Shown here piece after piece: positions 51,287 to 59,943 of a stretch of 64,000 nt of DNA. The notes beneath the pieces are model-generated. The model worked only from the letters and a program-made list of their open reading frames with translations, had not been told where the DNA came from and searched no databases. The translations under genes and the position numbers were made by a program. The stretch lies in NCBI GenBank assembly GCA_963674575.2, contig CAXXQT010000002.1:1550001-1614000 (forward strand). The letters are read 5' to 3'. The stretch is from JAAYAY01 sp963674575 (GTDB taxonomy: Bacteria; Planctomycetota; Planctomycetia; Pirellulales; Thermoguttaceae). Positions within the stretch are counted from its first letter, which is position 1, and each line of letters starts with the position of its first letter.

Positions 51287-53256
51287 GCCTTGATCGCCCG
51301 CACCAGCCCACGGGACCACACGTTGAGCAAGCTGCGCCGTCCACAATCGATCTTCACGACCACGCTTGCCCCCGGGCGCAGGGCTCGCATGGCCACCTGG
51401 TTTTCCGGAACGACGACGGCGGCCACCGTCGGCATCGCCCCCGCCCGCACGTCCGTAGCCGGCGAGATCCACTCCAGGTTGCCCGAATACCGTTTCTCGG
51501 GAGCGGTCGCCAGGATGAAATGTGCGGTCAAGGCGCCTTGTTCCGAGCGGAGGGCCTCAACGACATCGCCAACGCGGTCGTCCGGAATTTCGACCTCCAC
51601 GATCCACTCGCCGTCAAGATCCGCGACGGTCAGCAAGATCTGGCCCCGCGCGACGGGCCGCGATTGGAGCAGTTCCTCCGCATTCCACGTCAACAGCCGC
51701 CCCTTCATCGGGCTGCGCACGCTCAACTTGTCGCGGCGTCCGTTGAGCAGCGTCTGCTGGCGGACGAGGCCTTCGATCCTCTTCTTGAGCGTCTCTTCCT
51801 CTCCCGATCGCTGCGTCGCCTCGCGCAGGTCGCTCCGGCTGGTACGGTCCGACCGAAGACGCTCCGCCTCCAGGGCGGCAAGCTGCTTCCGCGCGGTCTC
51901 CAACTCGCCCAAAACCCTCTCGATCTCGTACTGCAACTCCGAATCTCGCAACCTCAGCAACTCCTGGTCCGCATCGACTTCCTCGCCCGCGTTCTCCACC
52001 AGCAGTTGTTCGACCACGCCGTCGGCGGGCGCAAACAGGTGGCGGCGGACACGGGGTTGCAGAGCCCCATCCGCCTCCACTCGCAGCTCGGCCGGAATCA
52101 CCGCCGCCACCAGCACGAAAATCGCCGCCAACGTCGCCAGACCGACGCTCCAAGGGCGCTCACGGAACCACTTCACCCATCGCGAACTTTCCAGAAGAAG
52201 GCCAACCCGACGCAGGGGCATTTGCTCGAAACGCAGGGCATGCTTCAAGGCACTGGCGCTGTGTTGGCACACAGCCTCCGAGACCTCGCGTGAACTGTCG
52301 CATCCATCCTGCGAGAACTGTTCGACCACCAGAACGGCGAAGGGCGCCCCGCCAACAGCTGCCCCGTCCTCCTCACTGGCCGCCTCCGGCGAGAGCGGTA
52401 ACAAGGCCACGAACCGGGCCGAAGTCTGGTCGTGGTAGTCGTCGAGCGGTTGTTCCAACTCCGGGGGAAGCTCCTCGCGGTCCTTTCCGGAATAGACGGC
52501 GGCGCCCCCGGCGGCGACGATTCCGGCAAGCCGCTCCAGGCAAGCCACCACGGGGGAACGACGATTCACGCGATCGCATCCGCTCACGGCCATGGCCGTC
52601 CACCGCCCGCGGTGCCGAACGACGACCGAGAGCCGATCGCACTGGAGAAGCGATCTCCCTTCCGCGGCGATTTCGTAGGCAATCGTTTCCAGACCTGTCA
52701 GGCGGTGTACCGTCTGGGCAAACGTGTCGATACGACGCCACTGTTGCTCGCGCAGGCCCAGCCCGGCCAGTTGCCGGTTGCGGTACCAGGCCGCGATCAG
52801 GTCGGCCGCCACGGCCAGGAATCGAACCTGCCCAGCCAGGGCATCTTCGGAAATCCGTGACGACTGGCAGAGCTCCAGCACACCGCGACCGGCCCCGGGA
52901 AACTGGCAAACGCAAAGGATCGCAACAGCTTCACCTCCTGCCGACGTGGCGGGAACTGTCTGCGCCTGCCCACTTGCCAGAACCACTTCCAAATGGTCTC
53001 GCCACTCAGGCGACGGTTCCCCGGAATGCGACAGGCCTTGCTGTGCCGCGAGCTGGATCTGATCGCCATCACACGTCCAGACACCGGCCCCAAACGCAGC
53101 CATAGTGTTGACCAGTTCACGAAGCAGTTCGGGATAGAACTCCTCTTCGGCAGGCCCCCGCTCCGCCAACGCGGCAAGCCGCTCGACCACCACGTCGGGA
53201 TCGACGGATGCGGACGCACCTCTTTGCGAGTGAGGGGAAGGAGATTGCTCGGCCAT
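51268..53256 (-). CDS. GAF-like sensory domain fused to a HlyD-type adaptor
   Basis: A 662-residue protein from the ATG at 53256. The N-terminal 360 residues have two GAF-like segments: one with A-A-F-G-A-G-V-W-T-C-D-G-D near residue 55, another with E-I-A-A-E-G-R-S-L-L-Q-C-D-R-L-S-V-V-V-R-H-R-G-R near 200. One transmembrane helix (about 369-390) separates them from a HlyD-like part with L-F-A-P-A-D-G-V-V-E-Q-L-L-V-E-N-A-G-E-E-V (near 410), a long coiled coil (about 440-520), and a beta-barrel with V-E-I-P-D-D-R-V-G-D. So the sensory part lies in the cytosol and the adaptor in the periplasm. First gene of the export operon, divergent from the TolC-like gene. Confidence 0.83.
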   Translation of the reverse strand: MAEQSPSPHSQRGASASVDPDVVVERLAALAERGPAEEEFYPELLRELVNTMAAFGAGVWTCDGDQIQLAAQQGLSHSGEPSPEWRDHLEVVLASGQAQTVPATSAGGEAVAILCVCQFPGAGRGVLELCQSSRISEDALAGQVRFLAVAADLIAAWYRNRQLAGLGLREQQWRRIDTFAQTVHRLTGLETIAYEIAAEGRSLLQCDRLSVVVRHRGRWTAMAVSGCDRVNRRSPVVACLERLAGIVAAGGAAVYSGKDREELPPELEQPLDDYHDQTSARFVALLPLSPEAASEEDGAAVGGAPFAVLVVEQFSQDGCDSSREVSEAVCQHSASALKHALRFEQMPLRRVGLLLESSRWVKWFRERPWSVGLATLAAIFVLVAAVIPAELRVEADGALQPRVRRHLFAPADGVVEQLLVENAGEEVDADQELLRLRDSELQYEIERVLGELETARKQLAALEAERLRSDRTSRSDLREATQRSGEEETLKKRIEGLVRQQTLLNGRRDKLSVRSPMKGRLLTWNAEELLQSRPVARGQILLTVADLDGEWIVEVEIPDDRVGDVVEALRSEQGALTAHFILATAPEKRYSGNLEWISPATDVRAGAMPTVAAVVVPENQVAMRALRPGASVVVKIDCGRRSLLNVWSRGLVRAIKAAGWRL

Positions 53257-53577
53257 GAAGCGTCTTGGAAAATTCGCCCTATCTGACTTCGTCGCCGTGT
53301 CTCCCACGCGGATGATCGCGGCGTGTGGGGAGCGCAACTTTGCCGTCTGCGGTAACTTTGCCGACCTCCATTATACCTACCGCAGAACAAACCTGCCGAT
53401 CGGCCGATATATTCGGAAAAGCCCTGACAAGCCGACCGCCATTTGACGACTATAGGGATAAGTCGTCCCGCGCCCGGGCCCGCAATACAGTGTCCCACGG
53501 CGACTTTGCGGGTCTTGTATTCTAGCGAAACTACGGCAAGTATGTGGGTGACATGCTGACGATCGTTTGAGGCAGAA
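53257..53577. promoter_or_regulatory. Divergent control region of the export locus
   Basis: A 321-bp gap between the GAF-HlyD (minus) and TolC-like (plus) starts. It contains a direct repeat AACTTTGCCG at 53336-53345 and 53354-53363 (18-bp spacing) and a dyad GACGACT (53445-53451) / AGTCGTC (53461-53467). Either could be a regulator site. No certain promoter boxes were assigned. Confidence 0.35.
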
Positions 53578-55728
53578 ATGACACGGAAGCAAGACATCTT
53601 CTGGCGAATTCAACGCCGTCCGGCTGCGACGCCCCGTTGGGCGGCTTGCGTGGCCGTGCCGCTCCTGATCGCCTTGGCTTCCTTCGTCGGCTGTCGCTCC
53701 GACAAGCCACGTCTCAGCCTCTACCCGCACGTGGACTGCACAGCGACCGCGATCGACATTGCCTATCCGGACCTCGATGCCTGCGCCGACGTTCCCGCTC
53801 CCGAAACGGCTCCTCCCCTGACCATCGATCAGTTCCAGAACATGCAGTATCGGGACCTTCGATTGGAAGAGGCCTTGCAGACGGCATTAACCAACACCAA
53901 GGTCCTGAGCGACCTGGGCGGAACGGTGATTCGCGCTCCGGATTCCGCCGCGACTCTCTACGGGCCCGCCTTGCAGGAAACCGATCCCCGCTACGGCGTC
54001 GAGGCGGCCTTGAGCGCCTTCGACGCCCAATTCTCACAGAGCGCCTATTTCGAGAAAAACGACCGGGCCCTGAACAACCAGTTCTTCGGCGGCGGCACTC
54101 GTCTCCTCCAGCAGGACGCGGCCGTATTCGAAACGCAGTTGACCAAGCGGACCGCCGACGGCACGGAACTGACCTTGCGCAAGTACGTCGAATACGATTC
54201 CAACAACGCGCCGGGCAACGCCTATCCCAGCGTCTGGAATGTGAACCCGGAGTTCGAAATGCGCATCCCGCTCCTGCAAGGCGCAGGGGCCGAGTTCAAC
54301 CGCATTGCCGGACCGAGCGAAACACCGGGCGTACTCGGCGGCGTACTGTTGGCACGCGTCAACACCGACATTTCCGTCGCCGACCTGCAGATCGCCGTGC
54401 GCGACTACATCAGCAATGTCGAAAACGCGTACTGGGACCTCTACTATGCCTACCGGGATCTCGACAGCAAGCTCGAGGCACGAGACACGGCCCTGGAGAC
54501 CTGGCGGCGAATTCGAGCCCTCTACGACGCCGGACGCGAGGGCGGTGAGGCGGAGAACGAAGCCCAGGCCCGAGAACAGTACTTCCGCTTCGAAGAGGAA
54601 GTCCAGGACGCGCTCGCCGGACGACTCATCGACGGCACACGCACCGACAACGGCAGCCTGGCAGGCACGTTCCGCGGCTCGGGCGGCGTGCAGGTGTCCG
54701 AACGCCGTCTCCGTCTGCTGATGGGCCTGCCCATCAGCGACGGACAACTCATCCGCCCCGTGGACGAACCCGTCGTGGTGCCAACCCGCTTCGATTGGGG
54801 CGAGGTCGTTGCCGAAGCCCTTTCCGACAGGGCGGAACTCCGCCAACAGCGGTGGCGGATCAAGCTGCGCCAATTGGAATTGAAGGCCAACCGGAACTTC
54901 CTGCTGCCCCAACTCGACGCCGTGGGACGTTACCGCTGGCGCGGCATGGGCCAGGACCTGATCAATTCGGATGGCAGTCAACCCGAGTTCGACAACGCCT
55001 ACCAGACGCTCCTCGACGGCGATTTCCAGGAATGGCAACTCGGCGTCGAGTTGACCATCCCCATCGGGCACCGCCGCGCCCATGCAGCCGTTCGGAATTC
55101 CCAGTTGAGCCTGGCCCGGGAAAGGGCCGTTCTCACGGAGCAGCAGCGCGTCATCCTCCACGACCTGAGCAATTCCGTGGCCGACGTAGACCGGGCGGAG
55201 GCCGTGGTGCGCACAACCTACAACCGCCGCGTGGCCGCCACCCAACAACTGGCAGCGGTCCAGGCTGCCTACGACGCTGGAGATGTGACGCTCGACCGTG
55301 TGCTGGACGCGCAACGTCGACGTGCCGACGCGGAGAGCCGCCACCACCGCGCCCGAGTGGAGTTCGCCTTGGCCATCAAGAACGTCAACTACGAAAAGGG
55401 AACGCTCCTCGACTACTACCGCATCTACATGGCTGAGGGTGCCTGGCCCAGAGCGGCCTACCACGACGCCGCCCAACGCAAGGCCCTCGAGGTGCGTCCC
55501 TGCATCGACTATCGCCTCCGCAAGCCGCTCACCGTCGCCACATCCACTCCCCAAACGGTCCTGACGACGACCACCACGGTGGAGCCCCTACCGCCCCTGG
55601 AAGCCCCTGCCCCCACAGAACCGGCGTCCCTCGAATCCGGCCTGGTCCCTCTCCCCGACGTGCGTTCCACGCCAGCCTCCCCCGTCTCCTTCCAGGCTCC
55701 CCCCGCCACGGCCAACTACGTGCGGTAG
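53578..55728 (+). CDS. TolC-like outer-membrane efflux lipoprotein
   Basis: A 716-residue protein, start ATG 53578 with GAGGCAG upstream. A signal with lipobox L-A-S-F-V-G-C39 should lipidate Cys39. The body has the outer-membrane efflux layout: N-terminal L-R-L-E-E-A-L-Q-T-A-L near residue 97, long helices, a second half starting D-W-G-E-V-V-A-E-A-L-S-D-R-A-E-L-R-Q-Q near residue 407, then V-E-L-T-I-P-I-G-H-R-R-A-H-A-A-V-R near residue 490, and a final A-Y-D-A-G-D-V-T-L-D-R-V-L-D-A-Q helix. The C-terminal 100 residues are Pro/Thr-rich and extra. It gives the outer-membrane exit for the divergent adaptor genes. The 277-bp inverted-repeat element begins right after its stop. Confidence 0.88.
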   Translation: MTRKQDIFWRIQRRPAATPRWAACVAVPLLIALASFVGCRSDKPRLSLYPHVDCTATAIDIAYPDLDACADVPAPETAPPLTIDQFQNMQYRDLRLEEALQTALTNTKVLSDLGGTVIRAPDSAATLYGPALQETDPRYGVEAALSAFDAQFSQSAYFEKNDRALNNQFFGGGTRLLQQDAAVFETQLTKRTADGTELTLRKYVEYDSNNAPGNAYPSVWNVNPEFEMRIPLLQGAGAEFNRIAGPSETPGVLGGVLLARVNTDISVADLQIAVRDYISNVENAYWDLYYAYRDLDSKLEARDTALETWRRIRALYDAGREGGEAENEAQAREQYFRFEEEVQDALAGRLIDGTRTDNGSLAGTFRGSGGVQVSERRLRLLMGLPISDGQLIRPVDEPVVVPTRFDWGEVVAEALSDRAELRQQRWRIKLRQLELKANRNFLLPQLDAVGRYRWRGMGQDLINSDGSQPEFDNAYQTLLDGDFQEWQLGVELTIPIGHRRAHAAVRNSQLSLARERAVLTEQQRVILHDLSNSVADVDRAEAVVRTTYNRRVAATQQLAAVQAAYDAGDVTLDRVLDAQRRRADAESRHHRARVEFALAIKNVNYEKGTLLDYYRIYMAEGAWPRAAYHDAAQRKALEVRPCIDYRLRKPLTVATSTPQTVLTTTTTVEPLPPLEAPAPTEPASLESGLVPLPDVRSTPASPVSFQAPPATANYVR

Positions 55729-55729
55729 A

Positions 55730-56006
55730 AATAAAGGGGACAGGCGCATATATTGGGAAACCTGGGAGGTCGTGGCAAAGTCGGGGCGACGACAGGGACC
55801 CCAAGACAAGCATCGGGCGGAATCGGCTTCTACGTACTGAATCGCAACATCGGCCGAATGGAGACATTCTGGACCGAAAAGGACTACAAAGCCTTCAGAC
55901 GTATCGTGAATGACACTCTCTGGTACCGAGAATGCCCTCGCAGAGAACGAGCAAGCCTCGCCTAAATCTCCTGAATTTTCCAGTATATGCGCCTGTCCCC
56001 TTTATT
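55730..56006. mobile_element. 277-bp MITE-like element with perfect 23-bp terminal inverted repeats
   Basis: The ends 55730-55752 (AATAAAGGGGACAGGCGC and five more bases) and 55984-56006 are perfect inverted repeats of 23 bp. Between them is a remnant of a REP-type transposase gene. AAAGGGGACAGG-type ends are typical of elements mobilised by such transposases. It sits exactly between the stop of the TolC-like gene and the convergent TAXI gene, whose TAA stop (56002-56004) is inside the right repeat. Confidence 0.85.
55765..55965 (+). pseudogene. Truncated REP-associated (Y1-type) transposase
   Basis: About 65 codons with the N-terminal signature of REP-associated tyrosine transposases: P-R-Q-A-S-G-G-I-G-F-Y-V-L-N-R-N-I-G-R-M (compare the usual G-G-x-x-Y-H-V-L-N-R-G-x-G-R) followed by F-W-T-E-K-D-Y-K-A-F-R-R-I-V. 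The frame stops at 55965, long before the His-x-His and catalytic Tyr parts, so it cannot be active. The usual Y-H is changed to F-Y-V. It is contained in the inverted-repeat element. Confidence 0.7.
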
Positions 56007-57333
56007 CTTTATTCTCGCCGTCCCCCGTTCCCACGAGGATGTTCAACTGGAGCCGGCTGATGAGGCTGGAACACTGCATGAGGAAGATGGAGAACGCCGT
56101 GTCGCCACGCAACTCTTCCTCCGTGAACTCCTGAAGCGCTCGAAGCTTGATTCGTGTGACGTCGTCCAGGAATCCACGGAGACGCTCCGGATCGGTCGTG
56201 CTCATCTGCTCGCGCTCGATCTTCAGCGTCTTCTCCAGAAGCGTGTCCAGATGGTCCTTCTGGGCCTGGATTTTGGCGTCTCGTTCCTTTCGCTGCAGAC
56301 GACGCCACCGCAACCAGGCAAGGTACGCCCCCGCTCCCAGGGCGAAGAGAAGTTCCTTCGTCGCAGCAAGCGACTCCATGATGCTGGCAAGAAAACCGAT
56401 CCGGTCCGCCGGATTGTAGTAACTGCGAGAAACGGGATGCAAGCGGAAGGGGACCCACGACGTCGCCTCCGATGGCGTGATCAGCGTGGGAAAATCCAAT
56501 GCCAGGTCTTCCTCGTACACTGCAGCCAGCGCCGCTCGCACCAACGCCTTGGGAGAATCACTGCGGGCAACAAGCAGGGCCGGGGTAGCCAGCGTGGAGA
56601 TGGAACTGTCTGGAACCGGCGGTCCCTCCGAAAACAGGCCCCGAGGAATCACGGCATAGCGAAGGAAGGGCTCCTTCATTTCGATGGCTTCCGAGTCCGT
56701 TATCGGAATCAGTCGAAATCGGTTCGTTCGGAGTACCCGATCCAGATCGCTGTTGCCCAGTCCCGCCGTGACGACGGCGGCTTCCAGCGGTGAATCGTCG
56801 ATCAGCAGATCCGTGAAATAGCACTCCGTGTTCTGGAGAGAATCAACGCCGACCCCGTAGTGGTCCAGGATGCTGATGGCCGTCTGCCGCATCCCGGAGC
56901 CGAGCGATCCGAGGGCGACACTCCGGTTGGCCAGGTCGTGGAGCGTCTGGATGTCGGAGTCACGCCGGACGATGATGTAGACAAACTCCGGGTACAGAGG
57001 GGCGACCACGTGCATGTCCGCCGCAGAAACAAAGGCCGCCTGCACGATGGCAAGATCCGGTCGCTTTCTTCCTCCGCTGGTGAGCAGGTCGCGGTTTTCG
57101 GCAGAGCCCTCCGTCGTGAGCACTTCCGTCCGTGCGCCCGTTTCCCTTGCAAGACTCCGCATCAGGTCGTCGCCAACTGCGTGATACAGCCCCCCGTCCT
57201 TGCCCGTGGCAATCACAATCCGTCGCGGGAGATGGTCGCGAGTCATGAACCAGCCGACAAGCCCCCCCACGACAACCAGAAAGAGCGATGCGACAAAGAG
57301 CTTTTGGAGCGTTCTTGCTCGGGAAACCATCAT
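56002..57333 (-). CDS. TAXI-type solute-binding protein with C-terminal membrane anchor and cytoplasmic tail
   Basis: A 443-residue protein; ATG 57333 has AAGGAG 5 nt upstream. An N-terminal helix (about 9-28) exports a periplasmic domain of the TRAP-associated TAXI family: I-V-I-A-T-G-K-D-G-G-L-Y-H-A-V near residue 38, D-L-A-I-V-Q-A-A-F near 91, V-A-L-G-S-L-G-S-G-M-R near 138. A second helix (about 332-350) leads to a cytoplasmic tail with Arg/Lys-rich coiled coil and a helical end. Normal TAXI proteins lack this tail, and no TRAP permease is nearby, so signalling is as likely as transport. The stop is supplied by the inverted-repeat element. 13 bp after the DUF1559 gene, likely cotranscribed. 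Confidence 0.82.
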   Translation of the reverse strand: MMVSRARTLQKLFVASLFLVVVGGLVGWFMTRDHLPRRIVIATGKDGGLYHAVGDDLMRSLARETGARTEVLTTEGSAENRDLLTSGGRKRPDLAIVQAAFVSAADMHVVAPLYPEFVYIIVRRDSDIQTLHDLANRSVALGSLGSGMRQTAISILDHYGVGVDSLQNTECYFTDLLIDDSPLEAAVVTAGLGNSDLDRVLRTNRFRLIPITDSEAIEMKEPFLRYAVIPRGLFSEGPPVPDSSISTLATPALLVARSDSPKALVRAALAAVYEEDLALDFPTLITPSEATSWVPFRLHPVSRSYYNPADRIGFLASIMESLAATKELLFALGAGAYLAWLRWRRLQRKERDAKIQAQKDHLDTLLEKTLKIEREQMSTTDPERLRGFLDDVTRIKLRALQEFTEEELRGDTAFSIFLMQCSSLISRLQLNILVGTGDGENKE

Positions 57334-57346
57334 CGACACTCCTTAA

Positions 57347-58234
57347 TTACGGCGCTCCGATTCCGCCCTCGTCGTCGATCCGAAGCATGGTTTCAAGTGT
57401 CGCCGCATCGAGGTTCTCGCTAATGAAACTTGTCGATCCATCGCAGAAGAGCACGTTGAGGCCTCCTGGATGGTGACTTCCCGGGCCCATTCCCTGAGGA
57501 TCGTTCAGCAGCATGGTCAGTTCGTCGATCGAGAGGTCGCTGGGCTCGCTCCATTCGATGAACGAATCGGCGATCTCAACCACGAGGATCGTGTTGCTGG
57601 AATCGTCCGCGATATCCCCAAGCTTCGTGCCCTCGTTGGGCACGCCGCCAACCGTTCCCTCGCCGGTGATCATCACGTAATCCGTTGTGTTCGGCAAATA
57701 CCGTTCGGCGCTGGGGCACTGATAGCAGGGAAGCACGGTCATGCGGACCTGGGCGTTGGCTGGGTCATCCCAGGAGACATTCGGGTCGTAGGAGTCAGAG
57801 AGGGCAACCTCCTCCATGAACGGGAGAATGGCCACACGCCAACTGTAGCGGGGAAACCCGTCTTCGTCCGTGATGACGGCCGGCGGATAGCAGCCATAGA
57901 CATCGTGGTAGTAATTCAGCGCAATGCCAATCTGTTTGAGATTGTTGCTGCACTCGACCCGTCGCGCCGCCTCTCGGGCCGCCTGGACGGCCGGCAGCAG
58001 AAACGCAAGGAGTAGGGGCCCTCCCACGCAGCAGAACAGGGCCACAACGATCAACCCCACAAAAATCCTCTTGGACTTGCGTCGGGGTGGAACGGCGCCA
58101 GGAGAATAGGTCACGCTTGTTGCAGGAATCGTGATCATGTTGCCACAATTCGCGCAGGGGCCGGTGTGTCCGGCAAACTGCTCGTCCACACTGGTGTAGG
58201 TGCCGCAATGGGGACAAGTGAAGGGGATCGACAT
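57347..58234 (-). CDS. DUF1559 pilin-like protein with zinc-ribbon N-terminus
   Basis: A 295-residue protein. The ATG at 58234 has AGGA 9 nt upstream. A zinc ribbon (C-P-H-C and C-A-N-C, about residues 7-30) and a basic linker precede a hydrophobic helix (about 55-78) that continues into the pilin-like A-A-R-E-A-A-R-R-V-E-C-S-N-N-L-K-Q-I-G motif. The C-terminus has the DUF1559 signature H-x9-D-G (H-P-G-G-L-N-V-L-F-C-D-G). Classic members begin with a type IV prepilin peptide; here a cytoplasmic zinc ribbon replaces it, so it is membrane-anchored rather than processed. DUF1559 proteins are abundant in planctomycetes; function unclear. It heads a pair with the TAXI gene. Confidence 0.88.
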   Translation of the reverse strand: MSIPFTCPHCGTYTSVDEQFAGHTGPCANCGNMITIPATSVTYSPGAVPPRRKSKRIFVGLIVVALFCCVGGPLLLAFLLPAVQAAREAARRVECSNNLKQIGIALNYYHDVYGCYPPAVITDEDGFPRYSWRVAILPFMEEVALSDSYDPNVSWDDPANAQVRMTVLPCYQCPSAERYLPNTTDYVMITGEGTVGGVPNEGTKLGDIADDSSNTILVVEIADSFIEWSEPSDLSIDELTMLLNDPQGMGPGSHHPGGLNVLFCDGSTSFISENLDAATLETMLRIDDEGGIGAP

Positions 58235-58455
58235 AACCAACATTCCTGAAGAGACACACGGTACCACCAAACGTCGGCTCCGCCGCAACCGAGAACGCGA
58301 TTGCGAAGGAGACCCGCCGACCGATGTTGACACCACCAACCGCAACGAGGGAAACCGTGAAGATCACCTTCTCCCACGCGCATGGTCGCGTCAACGCCCA
58401 CTCGCCAGCGGGGCCCTTATCATACCGCGAAAACCAGGACCGCGGCAAGCAGACC

Positions 58456-59943
58456 CTACTGCGGGACCGACCCCCTATCGGGATCGATGTCGTCGAGAAG
58501 CGGATCCCCGATCCCTCGCATCTGTTCCAGGATCTTCTTGTCGAGACGTTCTACGTTCTTCTGCATTTCGGGGCTGGGATCGTCGATTCGGTTTGTCGTT
58601 TCGCCCGGATCATTGCGAAGGTCGTAGAGTTCGTGCCGCTCCGGATTCAGAAAATCGCGGACGAGCTTCCATTCCGGCGTGCGGTAGCACCGCATGTACG
58701 CCCGGCAGTAGTTGATCATGCTGTATTCCGAATAGAAATCGGTATTCCAGCCGGCAACCTTCTCCCCCCTCAGCAACGGACCGAGGTCGCGTCCTCGCAC
58801 CTGATGATCCTCGGGCAAATCGGCGCCCGCCATGGCCACGATGGTCGGATACCAGTCGAGATTCGACGTGAGCTCTTCCACGACGGTTCCCGGCTTCACC
58901 ACGCCGGGCCACTTGACGATGGCCGGAACCTTCAGGGAAGTGTCGTAGAGATTGGGACGGTACTTGCTGGCGATGTTCTTCGTTGCGGGTGGCAGGTGAT
59001 TCGTGATCCAGATTCCATTTCCCTTGTGCTCGATGCCGTGGTGTCCCATGTTGTAACCATGGTCCGCCGAGAAGATGACGATCGTTCGCTCATCCAACTG
59101 AAGCTTCTCCAGGGTCTCAAGCAGCCGTCCCAGGTTGCGATCCACGCCGCTCACGCTCGCCAGGTACTCGCGCATCCTCCGCTTCACCTTCTTCACGTTC
59201 AAGTCGGGGTAGTCCGGGTTCGGAATGACCGGATCCAGATCGCGATAGGGTTCCCAGTCGGCATCGGCCACGGGTAACCAGCGAGAGTGGGGGGCACGAT
59301 AGTGAACGCAAAGCAGGAAGGTCCGCGATGCGTTCGCTTCCAGGAATTGAATCGCCCGGTCCGTGAGGATGTCCGTCGTCAAGCCCTTGAACTGCCGAAC
59401 CTCTCCGTTCTCTTCCAGAATCGGATCGTCCGGCGTCGTTCCGCCCCCGGTCAGGCCCATGAAATAGTCGAAGCCATGACGGGTTGGGTGAAACTCGCGA
59501 CTGTCCGTTTCGGTCCAGTCGCCGAGGTGCCACTTGCCCACAAGTCCGGTGAAGTACCCATGCGAGTGAAGCACTTCAGGGAAGGTGACGCTCTTGCCGT
59601 CGAGGCCCACCACGTGGCCCGGATCGTAGAGAACGTGGCCCGGGTGGGGAATGAAGTCGAGAATCCCGTATTCGCTGGCGTACCGGCTCGTCATCAGCGA
59701 GGCTCGTGCGGGACTGCACACGGGCGTGGTCACGAAGGAATTGACAAGATAGGCGCCTTCTCGGACAAGTCGATCCATATTCGGCGTGTGGGCCTGCGGA
59801 TTTCCTGACGCTCCCACGGTCCACGCCGCCTGATCGTCGGTGTATACGAACAGGATGTTCGGAGGTCTGTTCTCGGCAGCAGCTACAGAACCGGTGGTGG
59901 CAGAAGACACGGCAGTCACGAGAAGGAGCATACGTGCAATCAT
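58456..59943 (-). CDS. Secreted sulfatase (Cys-type)
   Basis: A 495-residue type I sulfatase. The ATG at 59943 gives a signal peptide ending S-V-A-A-A near residue 23. Active-site features: D36-D37 in Y-T-D-D-Q for calcium, the formylglycine motif C76-S-P-A-R, K-W-H-L-G-D-W, and S-A-D-H-G-Y-N-M-G-H-H-G near residue 295. Formylglycine-generating enzyme must convert C76 before activity. It hydrolyses sulfate esters, probably from polysaccharides; the closest named relatives would be choline- or heparan-type sulfatases, not decidable here. Single gene with a 515-bp gap upstream. Confidence 0.93.
   Translation of the reverse strand: MIARMLLLVTAVSSATTGSVAAAENRPPNILFVYTDDQAAWTVGASGNPQAHTPNMDRLVREGAYLVNSFVTTPVCSPARASLMTSRYASEYGILDFIPHPGHVLYDPGHVVGLDGKSVTFPEVLHSHGYFTGLVGKWHLGDWTETDSREFHPTRHGFDYFMGLTGGGTTPDDPILEENGEVRQFKGLTTDILTDRAIQFLEANASRTFLLCVHYRAPHSRWLPVADADWEPYRDLDPVIPNPDYPDLNVKKVKRRMREYLASVSGVDRNLGRLLETLEKLQLDERTIVIFSADHGYNMGHHGIEHKGNGIWITNHLPPATKNIASKYRPNLYDTSLKVPAIVKWPGVVKPGTVVEELTSNLDWYPTIVAMAGADLPEDHQVRGRDLGPLLRGEKVAGWNTDFYSEYSMINYCRAYMRCYRTPEWKLVRDFLNPERHELYDLRNDPGETTNRIDDPSPEMQKNVERLDKKILEQMRGIGDPLLDDIDPDRGSVPQ

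Noticed and set aside
52810..52830. A GGAATCGAACCTG-like string resembling a reversed tRNA T-arm
   Set aside because: It lies within the GAF-HlyD coding frame and no cloverleaf partner arms are found nearby.
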